In this document: in pieces, positions 35,123 through 43,297 of the stretch
Numbering within the stretch: position 1 is the first letter of the stretch
How the letters are laid out: each line of letters opens with the position of its first letter
Assembly: GCF_003966145.1 (NCBI RefSeq)
Contig: NZ_RXNR01000019.1
Location: 1 to 64,000, forward strand
Reading direction: 5' to 3'
Length of the DNA: 64,000 nt
Source: Lysinibacillus telephonicus
Lineage (GTDB): Bacteria > Bacillota > Bacilli > Bacillales_A > Planococcaceae
The notes under the pieces: generated by a model
The model's input: only the letters and a program-made list of their open reading frames with translations
What the model was told of the DNA's origin: nothing
Database searches by the model: none
Translations under genes and position numbers: made by a program

Positions 35123-36205
35123 TTATGAATAAATTACAAATTGTGTTGCAAATGTTTGTTCCTTTTCAATTTGAATAGCTTGAAGTTTTTCTACTGCCTT
35201 TTTGCGTTCTGTTGCACAATTCATCAAATCAACTGTAGAAATTGTTTGTTTTGTTAAGATTGTTGCCAATGTATCTGCGTCCTTCATTGCACTATTTAAT
35301 CCGAAGGCCCCTGTTGGAGTCATCGTATGGACAGCATCTCCAATTAAAGCTAAGCCATCTTTTCCCCAACAATCAGTAGAATTACTTTGAACGTCAAGCA
35401 ACACAAAGTCACTCCATGACTTTATATGGTTCCGCACAGTCGTTTCTAACTGTGGAAATGCTTTGGCTAATTTATCGATAAATGGAGTAAAATGCTGTTT
35501 TCGAAGAGCAGGAAATGATCCTTCAGGTATGTTCCACCCTATTTGAATATAGCCCTTTGCTTGAGTAAACAAAGAGAGCTGCATTCCATCTATTAAAGCC
35601 ATTTTTATTGCTGGCTCCCAATTTTGCGGTGCAGGTATTTTTGCCCACAATAAATCATAACCATGTTTTCGGACTGTTACATCAATTCCAGCCCTTTTTC
35701 GAACTATTGAATGACGTCCATCTGCGCCAATGACTAAGTTGCTTTCAATAAAAATTTCTTTTCCTTCTTTGTTCGCTTTAACACCTTTTATACAATCTTC
35801 TTCGTCTTTTATTAAATCTGTTACAGTTGTACCTGTCATTAATGAAAATTGCGAGTATTTTTTTGCTTCATTAATAAGTACGGCAAGTAGATAGGATTGC
35901 GGAACATGGATACCTAAATGTCCTATATTGGGGGCAGGTAAAACCGTTTTGAATAATTCCCCATTTTCCCAATACTCCAATCTTTCCATCCGCAGCAGAC
36001 CAAGCTCCTCTATTTTCTCAAACAAACCGTACTTTTTTAATATCTCTTCGCCTTCTTCATTTAAATGTTCTCCGCGAAATTCTTTTGCAATTTCTTTAAA
36101 ACGTTCTAATAGAATTACAGATATATTTTGTTTCGCCAATAAATAAGCAAGTAAAGCTCCTCCAGGTCCAGCCCCAACAATACATACATCCGTTGTTAAT
36201 TTCAT
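35123..36205 (-). CDS. FAD-dependent monooxygenase (PHBH/UbiH-like)
   Basis: A 360-residue group A flavoprotein hydroxylase. FAD-binding motif GAGPGGALLA at residues 11-20, the DG motif LVIGADGRHSIVR near 158, and the GD motif ALIGDAVHTMTPTGAFGLN near 287 that touches FAD ribityl phosphate. No membrane anchor is seen. The ATG overlaps the ribD stop by four bases, so translation is coupled to RibD, an unusual partnership. Substrate unknown. The operon suggests a pyrimidine, lumazine or flavin-like substrate. Confidence 0.88.
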   Translation of the reverse strand: MKLTTDVCIVGAGPGGALLAYLLAKQNISVILLERFKEIAKEFRGEHLNEEGEEILKKYGLFEKIEELGLLRMERLEYWENGELFKTVLPAPNIGHLGIHVPQSYLLAVLINEAKKYSQFSLMTGTTVTDLIKDEEDCIKGVKANKEGKEIFIESNLVIGADGRHSIVRKRAGIDVTVRKHGYDLLWAKIPAPQNWEPAIKMALIDGMQLSLFTQAKGYIQIGWNIPEGSFPALRKQHFTPFIDKLAKAFPQLETTVRNHIKSWSDFVLLDVQSNSTDCWGKDGLALIGDAVHTMTPTGAFGLNSAMKDADTLATILTKQTISTVDLMNCATERKKAVEKLQAIQIEKEQTFATQFVIYS

Positions 36206-37311
36206 TTCGTTTTACCAAGCTTAGGGTATGCTGTAATACATAAATCAGGTCCGATTTTTTCAACTGAATCTATTTCTAGCTGAAGAGCTTCATCTATAGT
36301 ATCCACTTCTATACCTGTAAATGGTGTTTTTGATTTGCGCCCTCCAAGTATTTTAGGAGAAACGTAAGCTAGAAATTTATTAATTAAACCTGCTCTTAGG
36401 AAGGATGCATTAACTTCTGCACCACCCTCAACTAATACATCTGTAATTCCATTTTTATACAATTCATTTAACATTTCTTCTAAATCTAAGCCATGATCGT
36501 TTTTTGTAACAGAAATAACCTTAACACCTTTTTCTTGTAGTTGACTTACCTTTGCCGCTTCCACATTAGGACCACAAACAATGATTGTTGACGCGTCTAT
36601 TGTATTGACAATATTAGCATCTAACGGTGTTTTTAGTTCACTATCTAAAATAACACGTATCGGATTCTTCCCTTCTCGGTGGGGAAGTCTTGTTGTTAAG
36701 GAAGGATTATCAGCCAACACAGTTCCAATTCCCACCAAAATTGCATCTACTTCATTGCGTAATTCATGTACTTGGAGTCGAGCTTCTTCACTAGTAATCC
36801 ATTTTGAATGGCCCGTATGTGTTGCAATTTTACCATCCAACGTCATGGCAAATTTTGAAATAACAAATGGTCGACTTGTTAACATATTATGAATAAATCG
36901 TTCATTTAGCTTTCTTGCTTCTTCCTCTAATACACCAACTTCAACTTGAATGCCAGCTTCTTGTAGTAGTCTGATGCCTCGTCCAGCAACTGATGGATTT
37001 GGATCCATTGTAGCAACTACTACACGGCTAACTTCAGATTCCTTTACTAAATTGGCACAGGGTGGTGTTTTTCCGAAGTGCGAACAAGGTTCTAATGTAA
37101 CATACAATGTTGCACCTTTTGCATGCTCACCCGCCATGTTAAAGGCATGGACTTCTGCATGCGGCTCTCCTGCTTTTCGATGAAGGCCAGTCCCAACAAT
37201 TAATCCATCCTTCACAAGGACTGCTCCAACTACTGGGTTCGGATTTGTATTACCTTTTGCTGAAGCAGCTAAGTCTAATGCTAACTGCATATATTCACGA
37301 TCGGTTTTCAT
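36202..37311 (-). CDS. ribD: Bifunctional riboflavin deaminase/reductase
   Basis: The N-terminal deaminase domain (1-145) has the zinc motifs HAEVHA and EPCSHFGKTPPC. The C-terminal reductase domain (146-369) has KFAMTLDGKIA, GIGTVLADNPSLT and VEGGAEVNASFL. It converts the GTP cyclohydrolase II product to 5-amino-6-ribitylaminouracil 5'-phosphate. Full length and with all catalytic residues in place. AAGGAG precedes the ATG, 11 bp after ribA. Unlike a standard rib operon there is no ribE or ribH here; instead a monooxygenase follows with a four-base overlap. Confidence 0.94.
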   Translation of the reverse strand: MKTDREYMQLALDLAASAKGNTNPNPVVGAVLVKDGLIVGTGLHRKAGEPHAEVHAFNMAGEHAKGATLYVTLEPCSHFGKTPPCANLVKESEVSRVVVATMDPNPSVAGRGIRLLQEAGIQVEVGVLEEEARKLNERFIHNMLTSRPFVISKFAMTLDGKIATHTGHSKWITSEEARLQVHELRNEVDAILVGIGTVLADNPSLTTRLPHREGKNPIRVILDSELKTPLDANIVNTIDASTIIVCGPNVEAAKVSQLQEKGVKVISVTKNDHGLDLEEMLNELYKNGITDVLVEGGAEVNASFLRAGLINKFLAYVSPKILGGRKSKTPFTGIEVDTIDEALQLEIDSVEKIGPDLCITAYPKLGKTK

Positions 37312-37322
37312 ATACGTGCTCC

Positions 37323-38063
37323 TTAAACAATTAATTCTTTTTCTAGAATATGGCCAGATTTTTTCACCTTTGTTTCAAGATAATGACGATTTGTCTCAGT
37401 TAAGCCACCCCATAATGGAATATGATTATGGGCAAGTAAACCGTGTTCTTTTAACGCAGCCAGCTTCTTCGGATTGTTTGTAATTAATGTTACTGGCTTT
37501 GAACGTAATGACTCAAGGACACTAATTGCTTCTTCATAATTTCTTGTGTCATCTTCAAAGCCTAATGCATTGTTTGCCTCAACCGTATCATAGCCTTCCT
37601 CTTGTAATAGGTAAGCTAATGATTTTGAAAACAAACCGATACCTCGACCTTCATGGTTCGCTAAATAAAAAATAGCGCCACAGCCGTGCTCAGCTATCAT
37701 TTTCATTGATTCATGAAGCTGGTAGCCGCAATCACATCTTTGACTGCCAAAAATATCACCCGTATGACAAATACTATGCATTCGAATAATCGCATCTTCC
37801 GCATTAGTAAAATCACCGTATACTAGAACTGATGATTGCTGTTTTACTGCTAAATTGTCATTTGTAATGGCATCAAGAACCATTTCCTTTGAAAGCTTTT
37901 TATCTATATTTAACCATGTATACCACTGAAACGTTGTTTGGAAATCTCCTTGTTTAATAGGCAATTTCACTGGGCCTACAAGGCATAAATTTTCATTATC
38001 ATTAAATGGAACTAATGTCATTTTATTAAAAAGTATTTCTTTCGTATTTGAAAAGTCTTTCAT
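37323..38063 (-). CDS. ribA: GTP cyclohydrolase II, stand-alone
   Basis: Opens GTP to a diaminopyrimidine ribosyl phosphate. The 246-residue protein has zinc ligands in HSICHTGDIFGSQRCDCG, the conserved Tyr in KSLAYLLQEEGYDT (the position of E. coli Tyr105), and TNNPKKLAAL. The usual RQEGRGIGL loop reads ANHEGRGIGL, so two normally conserved positions differ. It lacks the RibB half found in the RibBA fusion of standard Bacillus operons. An extra 45-residue N-terminal segment precedes the core. AGGTGA precedes the ATG. I see no FMN riboswitch in the 300 bp upstream. Confidence 0.9.
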   Translation of the reverse strand: MKDFSNTKEILFNKMTLVPFNDNENLCLVGPVKLPIKQGDFQTTFQWYTWLNIDKKLSKEMVLDAITNDNLAVKQQSSVLVYGDFTNAEDAIIRMHSICHTGDIFGSQRCDCGYQLHESMKMIAEHGCGAIFYLANHEGRGIGLFSKSLAYLLQEEGYDTVEANNALGFEDDTRNYEEAISVLESLRSKPVTLITNNPKKLAALKEHGLLAHNHIPLWGGLTETNRHYLETKVKKSGHILEKELIV

Positions 38064-38359
38064 CTATATCACCTATCCGTCGTTAGTTTGCACTCTACTA
38101 CTCATCATAAAACTACTATCATAGCCGTTATTTTCCAAAGAAAAACCTACTAAGTTAATAAGTTTTATTTCTCTGTAATATAACTATAGCTTATGTAATT
38201 GATGAAATCAAAAGCTGTGCATGCACACAAAAAACTTAAAACGAAAATTAACAATAAAAGGCGCATTCCAAAAATTTAAACGGGATAGGCATTCTTACGA
38301 CAAGGAGGTTTATAACTACTACTTTAGGGAAAAAGAATCTATTTAATATTTACATTGTA

Positions 38360-38398
38360 AAAGGACTGTTAAGAATATTATTTTCTAAACAGTCCTTT
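38360..38398 (-). terminator. Terminator of the exonuclease operon
   Basis: A perfect 11-bp stem AAAGGACTGTT / AACAGTCCTTT around an 18-nt loop, 27 bp past the stop at 38426, with T-rich flank on the minus strand. The rest of the 38064-38425 gap is AT-rich; an isolated AAGGAGG at 38304-38310 on the plus strand is not followed by a usable start. Confidence 0.82.
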
Positions 38399-38425
38399 AA
38401 GTTTCTATATTAAAAGTTTGTAAAA

Positions 38426-39145
38426 TTACATTCTAGCAAAGTAATTGTAAACATCATTTAATGTTTCACAGCCTATTTTTAATGATTTTTCAAGATAAAT
38501 ACTCCAAAGCATTGCCGTCATTTTTGCGTCTCCAAGAGCATTGTGCCGGTCAACAATTGGAATACCGTTATGTTCACAAAGCCGCTCTAACGCTACGTTT
38601 TGAAAATGTGGTTCTACTATTTTATAAAGAAAGGATGTATCAACAATTCGGTGTTTAAAGGATGTTTTAAATAATTTAGCACTTGCAAACTGCATAAAAG
38701 TTCTTTCATGTGTTGCATGGTGTGCAACAAGAGTAGAATCTCCAATAAACTCAAAAAATTTAATTAAAATATCAGCTAATGGCGGCGCAGTACTTACCTG
38801 TTCATTTGTAATCCCTGTTAACTGTACGATATTTGGTGGTATCTCTTTGTCATATTGAATAAGAGAGTAAAATTCTTGCTCTTCTAACATTTTAGCACCA
38901 CACATTTTTATCGCACCTATAGAGAGAATACTATCTCCTTTTTCAGGAGAAAATCCAGTTGTTTCAATATCAAATACAACAACATTTAAGCCATTTAAGG
39001 GAACATGCATAGCATCTTCTTTGTTTATTTCCTTTTGCAGATGTCTTAAATATGCCATTTGATGTGAGTTTTGTATACCACCAATTCCTTGAGCTCGTCT
39101 TCCTTGTATTCCCCTTAATAGTTGCATGAATGGTTCAAACGCCAT
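38426..39145 (-). CDS. DnaQ-like 3'-5' exonuclease
   Basis: The 239-residue protein has a DEDDh exonuclease domain: VVFDIETTGFSP near residue 55 (motif I), LVAHHATHERTF near 140 (motif II), and HNALGDAKMTAML near 205 (motif III with the catalytic His). An N-terminal segment of about 45 residues precedes the domain. The ATG at 39145 follows AAAAGGG by 8 nt. It pairs with a GlnD-like nucleotidyltransferase gene 27 bp upstream, a neighbourhood seen in many bacteria. A nucleic acid repair or signalling role cannot be decided. Confidence 0.88.
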   Translation of the reverse strand: MAFEPFMQLLRGIQGRRAQGIGGIQNSHQMAYLRHLQKEINKEDAMHVPLNGLNVVVFDIETTGFSPEKGDSILSIGAIKMCGAKMLEEQEFYSLIQYDKEIPPNIVQLTGITNEQVSTAPPLADILIKFFEFIGDSTLVAHHATHERTFMQFASAKLFKTSFKHRIVDTSFLYKIVEPHFQNVALERLCEHNGIPIVDRHNALGDAKMTAMLWSIYLEKSLKIGCETLNDVYNYFARM

Positions 39146-39172
39146 TATTAACACCCTTTTCTAATAAAAACA

Positions 39173-40135
39173 TTAATTTTTAGCTAATGTTAGTTCAATG
39201 ACTTCATCATGAAGTCGTTTCCCACATTTTAAAATTTGTTTTATCTCTTTTTTTTGTTCTTTAGATAGAATTTTTATATTTAAATAATGGGTATCATCGT
39301 AATTTTGTGCATTTAATAGTGAAAGCCGATATTTAGTAAGCGTTATAAAATTCTCTTTACAATCACGAAGCATCTCTTTATATTCATCCTTTCCTTTAAG
39401 ACGATCTATTCTATCAATCGTTGAGGTTTCAAAAATACCTTCTTTAATAGATAATAACCGTACTGCATTTACATATGGCAAGAAAGCTGAATATTTCAAA
39501 TTCACACACCCTTGATATACTCCATGTTGTTCTACAAGTAACTGCCCCATTGGTCCAATGACATTTTTTATATGTTTAACATTTGCAATAAAACGTTGCA
39601 ATAAAGTTGGATGCTGTAGTTGATAATGAAAAATAACAGATTTTAAGTCACTAAGATATTCGGTATTTCCGTACAATACTCTTCCATCATAAAAGATTTG
39701 CAAATAGCGTATAGATTCCCATCTTTCATTTTTCATCCATTCAATTAATTGTATTTTCCATTCCTCTACCGATTTACGCCATGTTGGATTGGAACTCATA
39801 ATGTTTCCATTGCAATAAGGGTAACCAACACAATTCATACCATAAGATATCTCTTCACCAAGTTCCTTAAAGTATATGTCATTTTCTTCATTTGAAATTT
39901 CATAGATTAAGCCATGATCCTGGTCACTAATTAACCCTTGTTCGAAACGCCCCCCACTACCAGTAATAAACCAGGTGAATTCACACGGCGGGGTTGATTG
40001 TTTCATCTTGCCTTTAGCAACTTCAAGTACTTTAAGCATTACTTGGTCATGAAATTTATTAAGAGAAATACTTGTATTCATGAAGGAGGACAGTGCTTCA
40101 TCTTTCCATTTTCTAATAGATTCATACGTTTCCAC
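39173..40135 (-). CDS. DUF294 nucleotidyltransferase (GlnD-like)
   Basis: The 320-residue protein has the nucleotidyltransferase signature GSGGRFEQGLISDQDHG near residues 60-76 (GS...DxD), followed by a helical substrate-binding domain. This is the DUF294/GlnD N-terminal class, but without the HD and ACT domains of true GlnD, and without the cyclic-nucleotide or CBS domains of larger relatives. The start is set at GTG 40135, 8 nt after AAGGA; a GTG two codons earlier is possible. It lies directly downstream of amtB across a terminator. A role in nitrogen signalling is speculative. Confidence 0.85.
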   Translation of the reverse strand: METYESIRKWKDEALSSFMNTSISLNKFHDQVMLKVLEVAKGKMKQSTPPCEFTWFITGSGGRFEQGLISDQDHGLIYEISNEENDIYFKELGEEISYGMNCVGYPYCNGNIMSSNPTWRKSVEEWKIQLIEWMKNERWESIRYLQIFYDGRVLYGNTEYLSDLKSVIFHYQLQHPTLLQRFIANVKHIKNVIGPMGQLLVEQHGVYQGCVNLKYSAFLPYVNAVRLLSIKEGIFETSTIDRIDRLKGKDEYKEMLRDCKENFITLTKYRLSLLNAQNYDDTHYLNIKILSKEQKKEIKQILKCGKRLHDEVIELTLAKN

Positions 40136-40155
40136 TATCACACTTCCTTTTATAG

Positions 40156-40186
40156 AAAAAGCCTCTGTTCCCAGAGGCTTTTTTCT
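40156..40186. terminator. Terminator after amtB
   Basis: Stem AAGCCTCTG / CAGAGGCTT (40159-40167 with 40172-40180), A and T runs on both sides. It ends amtB on the minus strand and lies just upstream of the DUF294 gene. Confidence 0.88.
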
Positions 40187-40210
40187 TATAGTATAAAGTT
40201 TTCAAGTACA

Positions 40211-41509
40211 TTATGAAAATTTTTCTTTAGTAGCAGCTGTCGTTAATTTTGCTTCCTCTAATGCCATTTGCTCTGGGTAACCATAGCTTCCATGTTCACT
40301 TATATCTAAGCCCATGATTTCTTCCTCTTCTGTTACACGAAGACCACCCATCACTTTATCCATAATTTTTAGGATAATGAATGCAACAACAAAAGCGTAT
40401 ATACCTGAAGCAGCAACGCCTAATGCTTGAACTCCTAACTGTGTAAAGCCGCCGCCATAGAATAATCCAGCTTGCCCCCAGTCAATATCAGTTGATAATG
40501 CAGGCAATGCGAATAAACCGTTTGAAAGTGTACCCCAAACACCTACAGTACCATGAACCGACAATGCAGCGATTGGATCATCAATTTTAAGTTTTTCAAA
40601 TAGTTGCATACTGAATACTACCATAATACCGCCAATTAAACCGATAACAACAGCAGCCCAAGGAGCTACAAATCCACAGGAAGCTGTTATAGCAACCAAA
40701 CCTGCTAGAGCTCCATTTAATGTAGTTGGCACATCAGCTTTACCAGTTTTAGCCCAAGCTGTAAACATTGCTGCAACCGCACCAGCTGCTGCCGCTAATT
40801 GCGTATTAAGAATGACAAATCCTAAGAATCCATCAGCAACTCCGAAAGTACTTGCACCATTGAATCCAAACCACCCTACCCAAAGGATAAGAACACCTAA
40901 AGTAGTATAAACTTGGTTGTGACCTGCAAGAACGTTTGAAGAACCATCTTTATTATATTTACCGATACGTGGTTTTAAGATCATCGTTGCAGCTAAAGCA
41001 GCCATTGCACCTGTTAAGTGAACTACTGTCGATCCTGCAAAGTCTTGTTTACCATGTTCAGCTAACCATCCGCCCCCCCAAATCCAGTGAGCAACTACAG
41101 GGTAGATAAAAGCAGAGAATAATACAGCGAAAATTACATAGACTGATAGTTTTGCTCGTTCAGCAAAACCACCAAATGCAATCGTTAGAGAAACTAACGC
41201 AAACATTACTTGGAAAGAGAAATCCACAGCTGGTGTTAATCCACCATCAGCAGCCGAGGCATCACCATAAAAGAAATTCGATAATCCAATAAATGCGTTC
41301 CCATCACCATAAATAAATCCGTATCCTACAGCCCAAAATACTAAAGTACCAATACCAGCTGTAAAAATTGTTTTACCGGCAACATGGCCAGCATTTTTCA
41401 TTCTTGTTGAACCTGCTTCGAGTAAAATAAATCCACCTATCATAAAGAATACTAAAATTGCACCAATCGCTACCCACAGGTTATCCATAAGTACTTGAAC
41501 AGCTTCCAT
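40211..41509 (-). CDS. amtB: Ammonium transporter
   Basis: The 432-residue membrane channel protein has eleven predicted helices and the Amt signatures: DFAGSTVVHLTGAMAAL near residue 157 and the pore histidines in VVHLTG and ALSVHGTVGVWG. No PII gene (glnK/nrgB) follows, unlike Bacillus subtilis nrgAB. A perfect GlnR/TnrA box lies 57 bp upstream of the ATG, so expression under nitrogen limitation is expected. A terminator follows directly. Confidence 0.95.
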   Translation of the reverse strand: MEAVQVLMDNLWVAIGAILVFFMIGGFILLEAGSTRMKNAGHVAGKTIFTAGIGTLVFWAVGYGFIYGDGNAFIGLSNFFYGDASAADGGLTPAVDFSFQVMFALVSLTIAFGGFAERAKLSVYVIFAVLFSAFIYPVVAHWIWGGGWLAEHGKQDFAGSTVVHLTGAMAALAATMILKPRIGKYNKDGSSNVLAGHNQVYTTLGVLILWVGWFGFNGASTFGVADGFLGFVILNTQLAAAAGAVAAMFTAWAKTGKADVPTTLNGALAGLVAITASCGFVAPWAAVVIGLIGGIMVVFSMQLFEKLKIDDPIAALSVHGTVGVWGTLSNGLFALPALSTDIDWGQAGLFYGGGFTQLGVQALGVAASGIYAFVVAFIILKIMDKVMGGLRVTEEEEIMGLDISEHGSYGYPEQMALEEAKLTTAATKEKFS

Positions 41510-41565
41510 AAATCATTCTCCCTTCTCAAATAAAAATCAACATGTTACGTTATATTATTCAATAA

Positions 41566-41582
41566 TGTAAGGAAATGTAACA
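41566..41582 (-). promoter_or_regulatory. GlnR/TnrA box upstream of amtB
   Basis: TGTAAGGAAATGTAACA fits the consensus TGTNA-N7-TNACA exactly. It is 57 bp before the amtB ATG, the normal place for TnrA activation or GlnR repression of ammonium transport. Confidence 0.85.
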
Positions 41583-41780
41583 TGATTTATTTACATTTAT
41601 TGTATCGCATATTTATTTAATGTCAATAAGATTTTCATAAATTATTTTCAAAGATGTCAGAAAATATGACATAACTCTTAGAGCAAAAGGAAAATAGGTA
41701 TAAAGAAGTTCAAGCATCATAAATAATCGGGGATAATGTATACGATTTCATAAATTTTCATTAAATTTATCTTACGTCTA

Positions 41781-42065
41781 ATGAGGAGGAACGATTGTAA
41801 TATAGTAAAAAGGGAACCTTTTATTAAAGAATTACAGTTTCCAAAACCCAACCTTATATGTAACATTTTGTTACACCGTGATAATATTATTTTGTTTTTA
41901 GAAAAAATAAACCAATTAGTCAGCCAGACTATAAACAAACTCGAAATTTTAAGAAAATATGGATTCGATGGCCGATCTTGCGAGGGATTAAAAAATCCTT
42001 TATACAGGAGATATTTATGCACCAGGAATCGAAAGAAACTCATCAATTTTCCCAAGATAGTTTAA
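41781..42065 (+). CDS. Doubtful 94-residue open frame in a long intergenic region
   Basis: The 41510-42185 gap (676 bp) contains the amtB control region and this frame. The product is lysine- and leucine-rich with a helical stretch (NIILFLEKINQLVSQTINKL), and ends in a basic tail. No ribosome binding site precedes the ATG; an AGGAGGAA lies just inside the frame. A separate ATG at 42017 with AGGAG six nt upstream opens a 24-codon frame (MHQESKETHQ...). It may be a remnant. An antisense frame of similar length exists, so coding status is uncertain. Confidence 0.25.
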   Translation: MRRNDCNIVKREPFIKELQFPKPNLICNILLHRDNIILFLEKINQLVSQTINKLEILRKYGFDGRSCEGLKNPLYRRYLCTRNRKKLINFPKIV

Positions 42066-42136
42066 AAAAATACCTGATGATTATTCTCTAACTATCAAAT
42101 AGTCTATTAACTACCCAAAAATTTATAAAAAATTAC

Positions 42137-42175
42137 AAAAGGCATTCAGAATGAAATCTCTCTGAATACCTTTTT
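42137..42175 (-). terminator. Terminator after the LysM/3D gene
   Basis: Stem AAAAGGCATTCAGA with TCTGAATACCTTTT (one mismatch), 11 bp past the stop at 42186, A/T runs on both sides. Confidence 0.85.
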
Positions 42176-42185
42176 GTCGACCTAT

Positions 42186-43025
42186 TTAATTCAATATCTT
42201 CACTTTTACTTTTTTAACGCCCCACTGCATCGCTTGATCATGGGAAGGAATAAATACGTCTATTTTATTGCCCTTTATTGCTCCACCAGTATCACCAGCT
42301 ATCGCTTCTCCATAACCTTCTACCCAAACTTTCGAGCCTAGTGGAATAACATTTGGATCTACAGCAATTACTTTTTGATTTGGATTTGATCGTAAATCAA
42401 TGCCAATAGCTGTTGTACCAGAACATCCTTCACAGTACGCAGTGTATGCAGTTGCTGTAACTAGCATTTCTCCCTCTGCGCCTGCTGGTTCTGCCCCATC
42501 ATCTAAAACAACAGTAGGTTGCTTTGGTTGCGTTTTGGTTATTTTTGTTCGTTCTGGTTGGCTTGGTTGCTCAATTTTAACAGCTTCTTCATTCTCTTCA
42601 GGTTGTTCTACAATAATATTGTTTAAAAGAAATTTTATAGTTGTGGATGCATCCGCTACTACGCTCATAGGTTTTTGCTTTTCATCTTCACTTACCACCA
42701 AAACATCCCCTGGATGAATAACATCTGTCGTTAAATTATTTAAAGTTTTTAATTCATTTAACGAAATATTGTGATTTACTGCAATTCTAAATAGGTTGTC
42801 CCCTTTTTCAACGGTATACGTTTTTGGCTGCTCCGCTGTTTTATAAAATATCCTATCTCGGTACAATGCATCATCAAAAACCTTGTCCATTCCTAAATTA
42901 TTAATATAAAAGAAATCATTTTCTTCTCCTGTATGCATAGCCGAGCGGAATAATTCCATTCCATAGGCATTGGATGTTAATAATAGCGTGAAGATTAAAC
43001 TTAATAGTGTAATTTTTATTTTCAA
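42186..43025 (-). CDS. Secreted LysM and 3D-domain cell-wall protein
   Basis: A 279-residue exported protein. The N-terminal signal peptide ends near residue 22 (LLLTSNAYG). A LysM peptidoglycan-binding domain is at about residues 69-111 (YTVEKGDNLFRIAVNHNISL). A charged linker rich in Glu, Gln and Pro follows (135-185), then a C-terminal 3D domain (about 190-279) with the three Asp residues in VDPNVIPLG, GDTGGAIKGNKID and the VFIPSHDQA segment. The 3D domain has the fold of MltA-type lytic enzymes and is found in YocH/YabE/Rpf-like wall proteins. A role in wall turnover is inferred. AAGGAGGA precedes the ATG. Confidence 0.9.
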   Translation of the reverse strand: MKIKITLLSLIFTLLLTSNAYGMELFRSAMHTGEENDFFYINNLGMDKVFDDALYRDRIFYKTAEQPKTYTVEKGDNLFRIAVNHNISLNELKTLNNLTTDVIHPGDVLVVSEDEKQKPMSVVADASTTIKFLLNNIIVEQPEENEEAVKIEQPSQPERTKITKTQPKQPTVVLDDGAEPAGAEGEMLVTATAYTAYCEGCSGTTAIGIDLRSNPNQKVIAVDPNVIPLGSKVWVEGYGEAIAGDTGGAIKGNKIDVFIPSHDQAMQWGVKKVKVKILN

Positions 43026-43297
43026 TACTTTGTCCTCCTTACAATTAAACTAGAAATTTGTATGAATATGACTAAGTATTGTCCCAAAATTTACATATTT
43101 ATACATAATAATATAAAAATAGAAGTATCACCTGATTAAACCATTAAAAAATAGTGAGGATTATTCCCTTACGCAAGTATTCTAAGATTCACTCTGTCAA
43201 AAAGTTATAGTAGACTGTTATATAAGAATATAGTGGTTTTTGGAGCTTTTTTATAATTTATTAACACCCTTTAGGTCTTTAGAAAGTTGGAGTGAAT

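Noticed and set aside
38064-38359. FMN riboswitch upstream of ribA
   Set aside because: I looked on the minus strand for the conserved AGGG/GGTGAAATTCCC elements and did not find them.
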